Shown here: positions 56,142-64,000 of the stretch, piece by piece
How the letters are laid out: each line of letters opens with the position of its first letter
Position numbering within the stretch: position 1 is the first letter of the stretch
Assembly: GCF_001806325.1 (NCBI RefSeq)
Contig: NZ_CP017580.1
Location: forward strand, 1,302,001-1,366,000
Source of the DNA: Curtobacterium sp. BH-2-1-1
GTDB taxonomy: Bacteria; Actinomycetota; Actinomycetes; Actinomycetales; Microbacteriaceae
DNA: 64,000 nucleotides
Direction of reading: 5' to 3'
Position numbers and translations under genes: made by a program
The notes under the pieces: generated by a model
The model's input: only the letters and a program-made list of their open reading frames with translations
Told to the model about the DNA's origin: nothing
The model's database searches: none

Positions 56142-57221
56142 CTACTCGGCTGCCTGGAGGTCCCCCACAAGCGAGCGTGCTGTTTCGAGGAGCGTTCCCA
56201 CAGCCTCGTGCTCCCCGATCGAGATGCGGATGCCCTCGTTCCCGAAGGCCCGGACGATGATGCCGGCCTGCTCGAAGCGCTCCGTCGCGTGCGCCGTCAG
56301 CTCGCCGGTCGGCAGCCACACGAAGTTGCCCTGGGCGTCGGGCACGTCCCAGCCCTGCTCGCGGAGCGACGTGACGACGCGGTCCCGCAGGACAGCGATC
56401 TCGGTCACACGCTCGAGCAGTTCGGACTCGCGTTCGAGGCTCGCGAGTGCCGCCGCCTGGCCCTGCGCCGTGACTGAGAGCGGGATGGCGCAGGCGCGTA
56501 CGGCATCGAGCACGTACGCCGGGCCGAGGGCGTACCCGACGCGGAGTCCGGCCAGCCCGTACGCCTTCGAGAAGGTGCGGAGCACGACGAGGTTCGGGTA
56601 CCGCTCGAGCAGCGGGGCGCCACGGACGGCGGTCGGCTCGGTGACGAACTCGGCGTAGGCCTCGTCGAGGACCACGAGCACGGTCGCGGGCACCTGCGCC
56701 ATGAACGCCTCGAACTCCGCGCCGGTCACGATCGGGCCGGTCGGGTTGTTCGGCGTGCAGACGATCACGAGGCGGGTGCGCTCGGTGACGGCGGCGGACA
56801 TCGCGTCGAGGTCGTGACCGCCGTCGGGGCGGTTCGGCACCTGCACGCTCGTGGCGCCGGCGACCGTGACGACGCCGGGGTAGGCCTCGAAGGAACGCCA
56901 CGCGTAGACGATCTCGTCGCCGGGGCCGGAGGTGGCCTTGGCGAGTTCGTGGAGGATCGCGACGCTGCCGGGGGCGACGTGGACCTCGTCGACGGTGGTG
57001 CCGAAGCGGTTCGCGAGCACGGCTCGGACGGCCAGGGCGGTGGCGTCGGGGTAGCGGTTGAACGCGGTCTGCGCATGCACGGCCTCGACGACGCCGGGCA
57101 GCGGCGGGAACGGGTTCTCGTTGCTCGACAGCTTGAAGGCGTCGGCCGCGGCCTGGCGCCCCTGCTTGTAGGCGGGGAGAACGGCGATCTCGGGCCGGAT
57201 GTGCACGCGCTCGTCAGTCAC
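56142..57221 (-). CDS. hisC: Histidinol-phosphate / aromatic aminotransferase (HisC/PatA)
   Basis: The 359-residue fold-I PLP enzyme has [27 protein letters not shown] and the PLP-Lys region [19 protein letters not shown]. Such proteins are annotated as HisC but in actinobacteria may be the phenylalanine aminotransferase PatA. No his genes are nearby and it precedes the bkd-like genes by 23 bases, so an aromatic or branched-chain transaminase role is possible. GTG start. Confidence 0.85.
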   Translation of the reverse strand: MTDERVHIRPEIAVLPAYKQGRQAAADAFKLSSNENPFPPLPGVVEAVHAQTAFNRYPDATALAVRAVLANRFGTTVDEVHVAPGSVAILHELAKATSGPGDEIVYAWRSFEAYPGVVTVAGATSVQVPNRPDGGHDLDAMSAAVTERTRLVIVCTPNNPTGPIVTGAEFEAFMAQVPATVLVVLDEAYAEFVTEPTAVRGAPLLERYPNLVVLRTFSKAYGLAGLRVGYALGPAYVLDAVRACAIPLSVTAQGQAAALASLERESELLERVTEIAVLRDRVVTSLREQGWDVPDAQGNFVWLPTGELTAHATERFEQAGIIVRAFGNEGIRISIGEHEAVGTLLETARSLVGDLQAAE

Positions 57222-57271
57222 GGGATCAGGCTACCGGCCCGTCCGCGGGTACCGGAGGGCATCATGGACGC

Positions 57272-57670
57272 ATGCGATTCCTCGTCCGCCTCGTCGTCAA
57301 CGCCGTCGCCCTCTGGCTCACCACGCTGATCGTCAGCGGCGTCTCCGTCACGCCCTTCGGCGACGGCGGCACCACGGCCACCGTGCTCACCTACCTGCTC
57401 GTGGCGTTCGTGTTCGGCCTCGTGAACGCGGTCATCGGCACGCTCATCCGGATCGTGGCCTTCCCGATCTACATCCTCACGCTCGGGCTCATCTCGTTCG
57501 TCGTGAACGCGATCCTGCTGCTCATCGTCGCCGGGATCTCGGACGCCTTCGGCTTCGGGCTGCAGGTCGACTCGTTCGGCTGGGGCATCGTCGGCGCCTT
57601 CGTGCTCGCGGTGTTCGCGTGGCTGATCGGGCTGTTCGTGCGGCCGGTGCTGAACCGCCCGCGCGCGTGA
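57272..57670 (+). CDS. Phage-holin-family (YvlD-like) membrane protein
   Basis: The 132-residue protein has four membrane helices and the pattern GLVNAVIGTLIRIVAFPIYI...TLGLISFVVNAILLL of the widespread bacterial phage_holin_4_2/YvlD family. It is a chromosomal membrane protein, not evidence of a prophage. Confidence 0.88.
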   Translation: MRFLVRLVVNAVALWLTTLIVSGVSVTPFGDGGTTATVLTYLLVAFVFGLVNAVIGTLIRIVAFPIYILTLGLISFVVNAILLLIVAGISDAFGFGLQVDSFGWGIVGAFVLAVFAWLIGLFVRPVLNRPRA

Positions 57671-57789
57671 CGCTGGCCGACGACCCGTCGGCGAGCACCC
57701 CGTCGGGGTGGGCCGACGACCGGACCGGCACCGCGCCTCCCGACGGCAGCAGCGTCGCGGACGGACGCTCCCTGCGCCATGATGTCCCC

Positions 57790-58302
57790 ATGACCCCGGA
57801 CGCCGACGCCCCCTTCCGGGTCTCGTTCGTCTGCAGCGGCAACATCTGCCGCTCCCCCATGGCCGGCATCGTCTTCGCCCAGCTCGCGGCGGACGCCGGC
57901 ATGGCCGACCGGTTCCAGGTCGAGTCCGCCGGCACCGGCGACTGGCACGTCGGCGAGCCCGCCGACGAGCGCACGATCGCAGCACTCGCAGCGCGCGGAT
58001 ACGATGGCAGCAGGCATCGCGCCCGTCAGTTCGATCCGGACCGGTTCCCGGACCTCGACCTGGTGGTCGCACTCGACCGCTCCCACGAACGCATCCTGCG
58101 CTCGTGGGCACCGACCATGGACGACGCCGCGAAGGTGACGCTCCTGCTGCGGTACGACGACGCCTGGCCCCAGCAGACCGACGTACCGGATCCGTACTAC
58201 GCGGACCGGCACGAGTTCGACCGAGTGCTCTCGACCGTCGAACGGGCCTGCCGGGCGCTCTTCCGCCAACTCGAGCCGGCAGTCCGTCAGGGAGCCCCAT
58301 GA
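57790..58302 (+). CDS. Low-molecular-weight protein tyrosine phosphatase
   Basis: The 170-residue protein has the P-loop CSGNICRS (Cys15 to Arg21 are catalytic) and the general-acid loop DVPDPYY near 133. It removes phosphate from phosphotyrosine; relatives control capsule kinases or are secreted (PtpA). The stop overlaps the purB ATG. Confidence 0.93.
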   Translation: MTPDADAPFRVSFVCSGNICRSPMAGIVFAQLAADAGMADRFQVESAGTGDWHVGEPADERTIAALAARGYDGSRHRARQFDPDRFPDLDLVVALDRSHERILRSWAPTMDDAAKVTLLLRYDDAWPQQTDVPDPYYADRHEFDRVLSTVERACRALFRQLEPAVRQGAP

Positions 58303-59684
58303 CCCCCCTTCCCCCGCAGCCGATCAGCCCGCTCGACGGGCGCTACTACCCGATCGTGCACACGGTGGGCGAGCACCTCTCCGAGGCCGGGCTCAACCGC
58401 GCGCGCATCGTGGTCGAGGTCGAGTGGCTCATCTTCCTGACCGACCACGCGATGTTCACCACGTCGCCGCTCAGCGTCGACGACAAGGCCGCGCTCCGCC
58501 GGGTCGTGGAGACCTTCGGCCAGGAGCAGATCGCCGAGCTCGCCGAGATCGAGGCCACGACGCGGCACGACGTCAAGGCGGTCGAGTACTTCGTCCGTCG
58601 CCGTCTGTCCGAGCTCGGGCTCGACGCGATCGCCGAGCTCACGCACTTCGCCGCGACGAGCGAGGACGTCAACAACCTCTCGTACGCGCTGACCGTCCGC
58701 GACACCGTCGACCAGGTGTGGCTGCCGGCCTACCGCGCCGTCGTGGCGAGGCTCCGCGAGCTCGCCGACGAGCTGAAGAGCGTCCCGATGCTCTCGCACA
58801 CGCACGGGCAGCCGGCGACGCCGACGACGCTCGGCAAGGAGCTCGCGGTTGTCGTGTACCGCCTCGAGCGGGTGCTGTCCCAGATCGAGGGCGGCGAGTA
58901 CCTCGGCAAGTTCTCCGGCGCGACCGGCACGTTCTCGGCGCACCTCGCGGCCGACCCCGAAGCCGACTGGCCCGCACTCTCCCGCGAGTTCGTCGAGGGT
59001 CTCGGGCTCACCTGGAACCCCCTCACGACGCAGATCGAGTCGCACGACTGGCAGGCCGAGCTGTACGACCGGGTGCGCCACGCGAACCGGATCCTGCACA
59101 ACCTCGCGACCGACGTGTGGACCTACATCTCGATGGGGTACTTCACGCAGATCCCGGTGGCGGGTGCCACGGGCTCGTCGACGATGCCGCACAAGATCAA
59201 CCCGATCCGGTTCGAGAACGCCGAGGCGAACCTCGAGATCTCGTCGGCGCTGTTCTCCACGCTGTCCGAGACGCTCGTGACGTCGCGGCTCCAGCGTGAC
59301 CTCACCGACTCGACCACGCAGCGGAACATCGGCGTCGCGTTCGGGCACTCGCTGCTCGCGCTCGACAACCTGCGCCGTGGCCTCGGTGAGATCGCCGTGA
59401 ACGAGGTCCGTCTCGCCGAGGACCTCGACCGCAACTGGGAGGTGCTGGCCGAGGCCATCCAGACGGTCATCCGCGCCGAGGTCACCGCCGGGCAGTCGAA
59501 CATCGAGGACCCGTACGCGATGCTCAAGGAGCTCACGCGCGGGAAGCGCATCGGGCAGGCGGAGCTCGTCGCGTTCGTGAACGGCCTGGACATCTCGTCC
59601 GGCGCGAAGGCCCGGCTGACGAACCTCACCCCGGCGACCTACACGGGCCTCGCCGACGAGCTGGTCGACCACCTCGACGTGTAG
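58299..59684 (+). CDS. purB: Adenylosuccinate lyase
   Basis: The 461-residue protein has ISPLDGRYY, THFAATSEDVNNLSYAL, LSHTHGQPATPTTLGKE and the signature GSSTMPHKINPIRFENAE with the catalytic Ser. It makes AMP from adenylosuccinate and AICAR from SAICAR. The length matches the actinobacterial/gamma-proteobacterial long form. It is coupled (ATGA) to the phosphatase gene. Confidence 0.96.
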   Translation: MTPLPPQPISPLDGRYYPIVHTVGEHLSEAGLNRARIVVEVEWLIFLTDHAMFTTSPLSVDDKAALRRVVETFGQEQIAELAEIEATTRHDVKAVEYFVRRRLSELGLDAIAELTHFAATSEDVNNLSYALTVRDTVDQVWLPAYRAVVARLRELADELKSVPMLSHTHGQPATPTTLGKELAVVVYRLERVLSQIEGGEYLGKFSGATGTFSAHLAADPEADWPALSREFVEGLGLTWNPLTTQIESHDWQAELYDRVRHANRILHNLATDVWTYISMGYFTQIPVAGATGSSTMPHKINPIRFENAEANLEISSALFSTLSETLVTSRLQRDLTDSTTQRNIGVAFGHSLLALDNLRRGLGEIAVNEVRLAEDLDRNWEVLAEAIQTVIRAEVTAGQSNIEDPYAMLKELTRGKRIGQAELVAFVNGLDISSGAKARLTNLTPATYTGLADELVDHLDV

Positions 59685-59702
59685 CGCGCCGCGCGCGGCG
59701 CT

Positions 59703-59765
59703 CGCTTCGTGAGCAGAAATGGTCGGGTCCCGAGCAGGGACCCGACCATTTCTGCTCACCAAGCG
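59703..59765. repeat. Long perfect hairpin after purB, copy 1 of the GTGAGCAGAAATGG family
   Basis: Arms of 23 bases (59709-59731 and 59737-59759) are perfect around a 5-base loop, and the outer CGCTT/AAGCG extends the stem with one mismatch. It lies between convergent purB and the LysR gene and should end both transcripts. Copy 2 is at 39069-39119. Confidence 0.9.
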
Positions 59766-59809
59766 CCGGACTGGAGGCGCGGGGCGGCCCCGCCGGCAGC
59801 GTCACCGGC

Positions 59810-60724
59810 TCAGGTGGTGACGTCCAGGGCTTCGGCGACCAGCGCCTCCAGGACCGTCCGGACCACGGGGCGGACCGCACGGTCCGGCCGGACGAGCGCC
59901 TCGATCCGCCGCCCCGCGCGGACGTCGGCGAGCTCGGCGAGGTGGAAGCGACCGGACGCCCGGGTCCCCGAGGTGTACCGCGGCACGAGCGCCACCCCGT
60001 GTCCGGCGGCGACGAGGTTCTCGATGACGGGCAGGTGGATCGTCCGGAAGCCGACGCTCGGCGGTGTGTCCGTCGCCGCCGCCATGGCCGTGAGCACCCG
60101 GTCGATCGGGTAGCCCTCCGGCACCCCGATCCAGGACTCCCCGACGACGTCGTCGATGCGGACGCGCTCACGGGCGGCCAGCCGGTGGTCGAGCGGGAGC
60201 GCGACGTCGAGCGGCTCGCGGAGGAGCGGGACGGTCTCGAGCGCCTCCCGGCCGGCCGGTGGGGCGCCGTCCGGCCGGTGCCCGATGACGACGTCGTGGT
60301 CGGCGGCGAGGGGGCCGAACGCGTCCTCGCTGACGTCGACGTCGACGAGCACCAGGTCGATGCCGGGGTGCTCGCGCATCCGGGTGAGCAGGCCGGGCAG
60401 CAGGAGTTCCGCGGCCGACGGGAACACAGCGAGGTCCACCCGCCCGGTCGCGCCGCCGAGGTGCTCCTGCCACGCCGCGTCCACCGTGGCGATCGCCGTC
60501 GCCACGCCGCTCGCCAGCCCGGCGAGCACCCGGCCGTGCTCGGTGAGCCGGACCCCGCGGCCGACCCGTTCGACGAGGGGGAGGCCGACCTGTCGCTGCA
60601 GGGCCTGGAGCTGCTGCGAGACGGCGCTGGGCGTGCGGTGCGTGGCCTCGGCGACGGCGGTGACGCTCCCCCGCTCGGCGAGTTCGCGGAGGACGGCGAG
60701 GAGCTGCACGTCGAAGCCGACCAT
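59810..60724 (-). CDS. LysR-family transcriptional regulator
   Basis: The 304-residue protein has a LysR winged helix (about 3-62; LAERGSVTAVAEATHRTPSA) and a periplasmic-binding-like effector domain. It is divergent from the EamA transporter with a 72-base gap, so it probably controls that gene. Confidence 0.92.
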   Translation of the reverse strand: MVGFDVQLLAVLRELAERGSVTAVAEATHRTPSAVSQQLQALQRQVGLPLVERVGRGVRLTEHGRVLAGLASGVATAIATVDAAWQEHLGGATGRVDLAVFPSAAELLLPGLLTRMREHPGIDLVLVDVDVSEDAFGPLAADHDVVIGHRPDGAPPAGREALETVPLLREPLDVALPLDHRLAARERVRIDDVVGESWIGVPEGYPIDRVLTAMAAATDTPPSVGFRTIHLPVIENLVAAGHGVALVPRYTSGTRASGRFHLAELADVRAGRRIEALVRPDRAVRPVVRTVLEALVAEALDVTT

Positions 60725-60796
60725 GCAGGTAGCCTACAACGTCGATGCGGAACTCTTCGCTGGTGCTGAACGGTGCGTCTGGGTCACGATCGACCC

Positions 60797-61900
60797 GTGC
60801 GCACCCGTGACCGTCTCCTCGCCGTGGTCGTCGCCGTCGTGTGGGGGCTCAACTTCCCCGCGACGGCCCTCGCCCTCGAGCACTTCCCGCCGTTCCTGCT
60901 CGCCGCGCTGCGGTTCACGCTGCTCGCGGTCCCGACCGTGCTGCTCGTCCCGCGCCCGAGGATCCCGTTCGGCCGGCTCCTGCTCGTCGGCTTCGGGCTC
61001 GGGGTCCTGCAGTTCGCGTTCCTGTACCTCGGCATGGCCGCGGGGCTCCCGTCCGGGTTGGCGTCGCTCGTCCTGCAGGCGTCGGCGCCGTTCACGGTGG
61101 TGCTCGCCGGGGTGTTCCTGCGCGAGCGGCTCACCGGTCGGCAGGTGATCGGGGTCACGATCGCGGTGGCGGCCCTGGCGGCGATCGCCGTGCACCGGGC
61201 GCAGGCGGCGGCGCTAATGCCCGTCGTGCTCGCGCTGTGCGGGGCGCTCGGGTGGGCGATCGGCAACGTCGCGACCCGGCGGGCCGGGGCGGCCAACCCG
61301 CTGCACCTGACGCTGTGGTGGTCGATCGTGCCGCCCGTGCCGATGGCCGTCCTTTCGTTCGTCGTCGAGGGGCCGTCGCGCATCGGGAACGCGCTCGGGA
61401 CGGCGTTCACCGCAGAGGCGCTGCCGGCCGACCTCGGGCTGCTCTACATCGTGCTGGTGGCGACCCTCGTCGGGTACGGCATCTGGTCGCGGCTGATGGC
61501 GGCGTACCCGTCGAGCACCGTCGCGCCGTTCTCGATGCTCGTGCCCGTGGTCGGGGTGTTCGCCTCGTGGGTGGCGTTCGGGGAGGTGCCGGACGCGGTG
61601 GAGATCGCGGCCGGGGTCGTCGTGGTGGCCGCCGTGCTGTGGTCGTCCCGGCCCGCGCGGTCCCGCCCGGCACGGGTCCGCCCGACACGGGCCCGCCCTG
61701 CGCGGGTCCGCCCGGCGTCGTCGCCGGTCGAGGTCGCACCACACGCCGCGGACGCTCCGCCGAGGTCGCACGACGTGCCACCCGCCGACGGGCTGGGCGG
61801 CAGCTCGAGCGACCTCGGCGACCCGCCCCCGCCCCCGCCGGCACCGGCACCGACGCCGACGCCGGCGCTCAGCCCCGGTGCTGCCGACGCTCCGCGATGA
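60797..61900 (+). CDS. EamA/DMT-family transporter with Arg/Pro-rich tail
   Basis: The 367-residue protein has ten membrane helices in two EamA halves (VWGLNFPATALALE in helix 1; GALGWAIGNVATRRAG). An amino acid or metabolite exporter is likely. After about 280 it has a disordered tail with RPARVRP-type repeats and Pro runs; its last 32 bases overlap the end of the convergent epimerase gene. GTG at 60797. Confidence 0.88.
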   Translation: MRTRDRLLAVVVAVVWGLNFPATALALEHFPPFLLAALRFTLLAVPTVLLVPRPRIPFGRLLLVGFGLGVLQFAFLYLGMAAGLPSGLASLVLQASAPFTVVLAGVFLRERLTGRQVIGVTIAVAALAAIAVHRAQAAALMPVVLALCGALGWAIGNVATRRAGAANPLHLTLWWSIVPPVPMAVLSFVVEGPSRIGNALGTAFTAEALPADLGLLYIVLVATLVGYGIWSRLMAAYPSSTVAPFSMLVPVVGVFASWVAFGEVPDAVEIAAGVVVVAAVLWSSRPARSRPARVRPTRARPARVRPASSPVEVAPHAADAPPRSHDVPPADGLGGSSSDLGDPPPPPPAPAPTPTPALSPGAADAPR

Positions 61901-62846
61901 TCCCGGCGAGTGCGCCGCGCAGGTGCGGGTAGCGGAACTCGTACCCGGCCTCCACCAGGCGCGTCGGCACCACCCACCGGCTCTTCAGCACGAGCTCGGT
62001 CTCGGTCCGGATCGCGAACGATCCGAGCTCGAGCATCCACCGCCACGTCGGGATCCCGAAGCGTCGCCCGACGGCGTCCCGGATGGTGGCCATCACGGTG
62101 CGGTTGTCCGACGGGTTCGGGCTCGACACGTTGACCGCGCCGTCGATGTTGTCGTGGTCGCGGACGAAGCGGATCGCCCCGAGGACGTCCGCGATGTGCA
62201 CCCAGCTGAACCGCTGCCGGCCCCGGGTGTGGCGGTTCACGTGGTACGTGCCGGCACGGAGCCGGGAGCGCGTCGGCAACCACGGGCCGTCGTACTGCGG
62301 CCCGCCGAGTCCCGCCTGCGCCAACCGGAGCAACGGCACGAGGGCGCTGCCGTCGCCGAACACGATCGCCATCCGGAGCGCCACGCGGCGGGTGCCGGGC
62401 AGGTCGACCGCGGACAGGGCGTCCTCCCACGCCTTCGCGACCGAGACCGAGAACCCCTCGCCGAGCTCGCCCGTCGCCTCGTCCTGGGGGCGGTCGTCGG
62501 CGTGCCGGTAGATCGTCGCCGTCGAGGCGTTCACCCACAGCGGCGGCGGGTGCTCGCTCGTGCGGATCGCCTCGGCCAGTTCGAGCGTGGTGTCGACCCG
62601 GGAGCGGATGATCTCCGCCCGGTTCCGGCGCCCGTACCGGCAGTTGACGCTCTTGCCGGCCATGTTCACGACGAGCGCGGCCCCGTCCACGAGCTCCCGG
62701 ATCCGCATGGTGTTGCCCCACACGGCGTCCCCGGTGCGGCCGATCGTGACGACCTCGTAGCCCTCGTCGCGGAAGGCGTCCTGCAGGTACTGCCCGACGA
62801 AGCCGCTCGCCCCCGCGATCACGGCGCGGCCCTTGTGGTCGCTCAT
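61869..62846 (-). CDS. TIGR01777-type NAD-dependent epimerase/dehydratase (DUF1731)
   Basis: The 325-residue protein starts AVIAGASGFVGQYLQDAF (Rossmann GxxGxxG), then VVNMAGKSVNCRY, WVNASTATIYRHADD and FSWVHIADVLGAIRFV, as in the TIGR01777/YfcH family. It lies one base after the DUF4166 gene (stop at 62848), a pairing common in actinobacteria. Substrate unknown. Confidence 0.88.
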   Translation of the reverse strand: MSDHKGRAVIAGASGFVGQYLQDAFRDEGYEVVTIGRTGDAVWGNTMRIRELVDGAALVVNMAGKSVNCRYGRRNRAEIIRSRVDTTLELAEAIRTSEHPPPLWVNASTATIYRHADDRPQDEATGELGEGFSVSVAKAWEDALSAVDLPGTRRVALRMAIVFGDGSALVPLLRLAQAGLGGPQYDGPWLPTRSRLRAGTYHVNRHTRGRQRFSWVHIADVLGAIRFVRDHDNIDGAVNVSSPNPSDNRTVMATIRDAVGRRFGIPTWRWMLELGSFAIRTETELVLKSRWVVPTRLVEAGYEFRYPHLRGALAGIIAERRQHRG

Positions 62847-62847
62847 C

Positions 62848-63513
62848 TCATCCCCGTCCTGTGTCCGGCGCGATCTCGTACCGGAACGCCCCCTCGTACC
62901 GGTACAGCGTGCCGACCAGCGGGGCCGAGAGCACCAGGGACACGCGCTGCTGGTCGGCATCGTCATCGAATCGTTCCACGAGCGTCACATGCGGTGCGAT
63001 GCGGCTCGGGAGGCGCGTCTCGCGTCCCAGCGCACGGAACGACACACGGGTGGAGACCAGGCGCAGGGCGCCCGCGTCCGGCCCCTGCGCGTCGACCTCC
63101 GCCCGGAGCAGGGCGCTGACGCGCCCACGGCGACCGAGGTGGTCGACGAGCCCGTCGGGTCCGGCGGTGATGGCGTCGACCATCGTGCGGGAGCCGGAGC
63201 GGAAGCGGAAGGTGCGGTGCGCGCGGACGGCGACCCGGACCTCCTGGACCGCCTGCCCGCGACCGACGCGAGCCGGGCGGTTCTCGACCGTGAAGGGGAC
63301 GTCCCGTTCCCAGACCGGGAACATGACGGCGTCGCGGGCGAACCACGCGAGTACCGGCCAGAGCCAGCGGCGGGGCGTGCCGACGACGTCGAAGAGGCCC
63401 TCGCCACGGCCGACGTGTCCGGGCGGGATCGCGCCGAAGTAGGTCGACAGTCGCGGGTGCAACCGGGCCAGCACGTCGGGCGGTGTGGACAGCTCGTATG
63501 GCGACCGGGTCAC
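62848..63513 (-). CDS. DUF4166 domain protein
   Basis: The 221-residue protein matches DUF4166: LSTYFGAIPPGHVGRGEGLF near the N-terminus, then VWERDVPFTVENRP. Family function unknown. GTG at 63513; it is first in the pair with the epimerase and divergent from the CDF exporter. Confidence 0.82.
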   Translation of the reverse strand: MTRSPYELSTPPDVLARLHPRLSTYFGAIPPGHVGRGEGLFDVVGTPRRWLWPVLAWFARDAVMFPVWERDVPFTVENRPARVGRGQAVQEVRVAVRAHRTFRFRSGSRTMVDAITAGPDGLVDHLGRRGRVSALLRAEVDAQGPDAGALRLVSTRVSFRALGRETRLPSRIAPHVTLVERFDDDADQQRVSLVLSAPLVGTLYRYEGAFRYEIAPDTGRG

Positions 63514-63547
63514 GTCCCGATCCTGGCATGTCGTCGGTGCGGATCCC

Positions 63548-63553
63548 TACGAT
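63548..63553 (+). promoter_or_regulatory. Putative -10 box TACGAT of a leaderless transcript
   Basis: TACGAT ends 7 bases before ATG 63561 and overlaps an alternative ATG at 63552. Confidence 0.45.
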
Positions 63554-63560
63554 GATGCGC

Positions 63561-64000
63561 ATGGGACACGACCACGGAGCAGGGCACTCGCACGGGCACG
63601 CGTCCGAGCGCGCACTGCTCATCGCGTTCTGCATCTCGGCGACGATCCTGCTGGCCGAGGTCGTCGGTGCCGTCGTGACCGGATCGCTCGCCCTGCTCGT
63701 CGACGCCGGGCACATGGTCGTCGACACCGGCGGGCTCGGCATCGGCCTCGTGGCGACGCGGCTCGCACGACGCTCGCCGACCGCGCAGCGCACGTGGGGC
63801 TTCCAGCGCGCCGAGGTGCTCGGGGCCACGGCGCAGGCGGCGATCCTGCTCGCCGTCGGCGTCTACGTGATCATCTCGGCGATCCAGCGGCTGTTCGTGC
63901 CGGCGGAGATCCACTCCGGTCCGCTGCTCGTGTTCGGGATCATCGGCCTCGTCGGCAACCTCGTGGCGTACGCCGTGCTGCTCCGGGCCTCCGGCGAGGG
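63561..64000 (+). CDS. Cation diffusion facilitator (CzcD/ZitB-type) metal exporter, N-terminal part
   Basis: The frame runs off the window end. It starts with a His-rich stretch (GHDHGAGHSHGH), then a first helix ILLAEVVGAVVTGSLALLVD and DAGHMVVDTGGL with the metal-site Asp/His pair of CDF helix 2. It exports Zn, Co or Cd in exchange for protons. ATG 63552, 63555 and 63561 are in frame; 63561 is chosen from the TACGAT spacing. Regulation by metals is likely but no operator is visible. Confidence 0.9.
   Translation, partial: MGHDHGAGHSHGHASERALLIAFCISATILLAEVVGAVVTGSLALLVDAGHMVVDTGGLGIGLVATRLARRSPTAQRTWGFQRAEVLGATAQAAILLAVGVYVIISAIQRLFVPAEIHSGPLLVFGIIGLVGNLVAYAVLLRASGE

Noticed and set aside
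57272..57670. Prophage remnant from the holin-family protein
   Set aside because: This family is a common chromosomal membrane protein and no other phage gene is nearby.

Overview
The window is high-GC (about 71% by eye), densely coded actinobacterial DNA. Actinobacterial traits include GTG starts, many 4-base ATGA/GTGA stop-start overlaps, apparently leaderless promoters, a Zur-znu cluster, DasR-type control of a PTS, and an LAFTG (LAXTG-type) surface protein. Gene content and the CE1758-type luciferase-like enzyme suggest Microbacteriaceae, most like Curtobacterium. That assignment is inference from memory; no search was run. It reads as an ordinary chromosome segment: no insertion sequence, prophage, CRISPR array or rRNA was seen.

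Layout. 1-6363: start of dcd, a two-domain GNAT, a CopD-CtaG fusion, and a lectin/Ig-like surface protein. 6574-8262: two overlapping genes that look like a split DUF6177 protein, then tRNA-Gly(CCC). 8277-18872: a catabolic region with a GntR regulator and its GTATAC operators, a frameshifted MFS transporter, an NMT1/THI5-like protein, an ornithine-cyclodeaminase-family enzyme, a class A beta-lactamase lipoprotein, and an operon of two FAD amine oxidases, a family-5 solute-binding lipoprotein and an M20 peptidase. 18873-28728: a minisatellite, glycerate kinase, zinc alcohol dehydrogenase, AraC regulator, a YraQ/TIGR03943 membrane operon, a TetR-controlled SMR pair and the luciferase-like enzyme.

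28834-40280: a DUF4436 protein with a large surface protein, a PAP2 phosphatase, a DUF4383 protein, a PIF1/RecD-like helicase coupled to a second CopD-CtaG fusion, HU, the cysteine-poor ribosomal proteins S14-L33-L28, a hydrolase and Zur. 40277-43012: znuB-znuC-znuA behind a Zur box; znuB is frameshifted in a poly-C run. 43128-48025: GlcNAc/glucose-type PTS (IIC divergent from IIB-IIA) with a DasR-like regulator and DasR-type sites, then a two-component system. 48123-52213: an MprF-like aminoacyl-lipid synthase, a membrane-tethered hydrolase, a tiny membrane protein and a GNAT. 52293-57221: E2, E1beta and E1alpha of a branched-chain-type 2-oxoacid dehydrogenase with an aminotransferase. 57272-64000: holin-like protein, low-MW phosphatase, purB, LysR/EamA pair, epimerase-DUF4166 pair and the start of a CDF metal exporter.

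The strongest signal not explained by genes is a dispersed 10-mer, GGAGGCGCGG, found 23 times on both strands. It sits in intergenic DNA, in linkers and tails of proteins, and as facing pairs that form long palindromes at gene ends. This pattern resembles DNA-uptake or REP-type repeats. Other gene ends carry separate long-armed hairpins, one of them in two copies.
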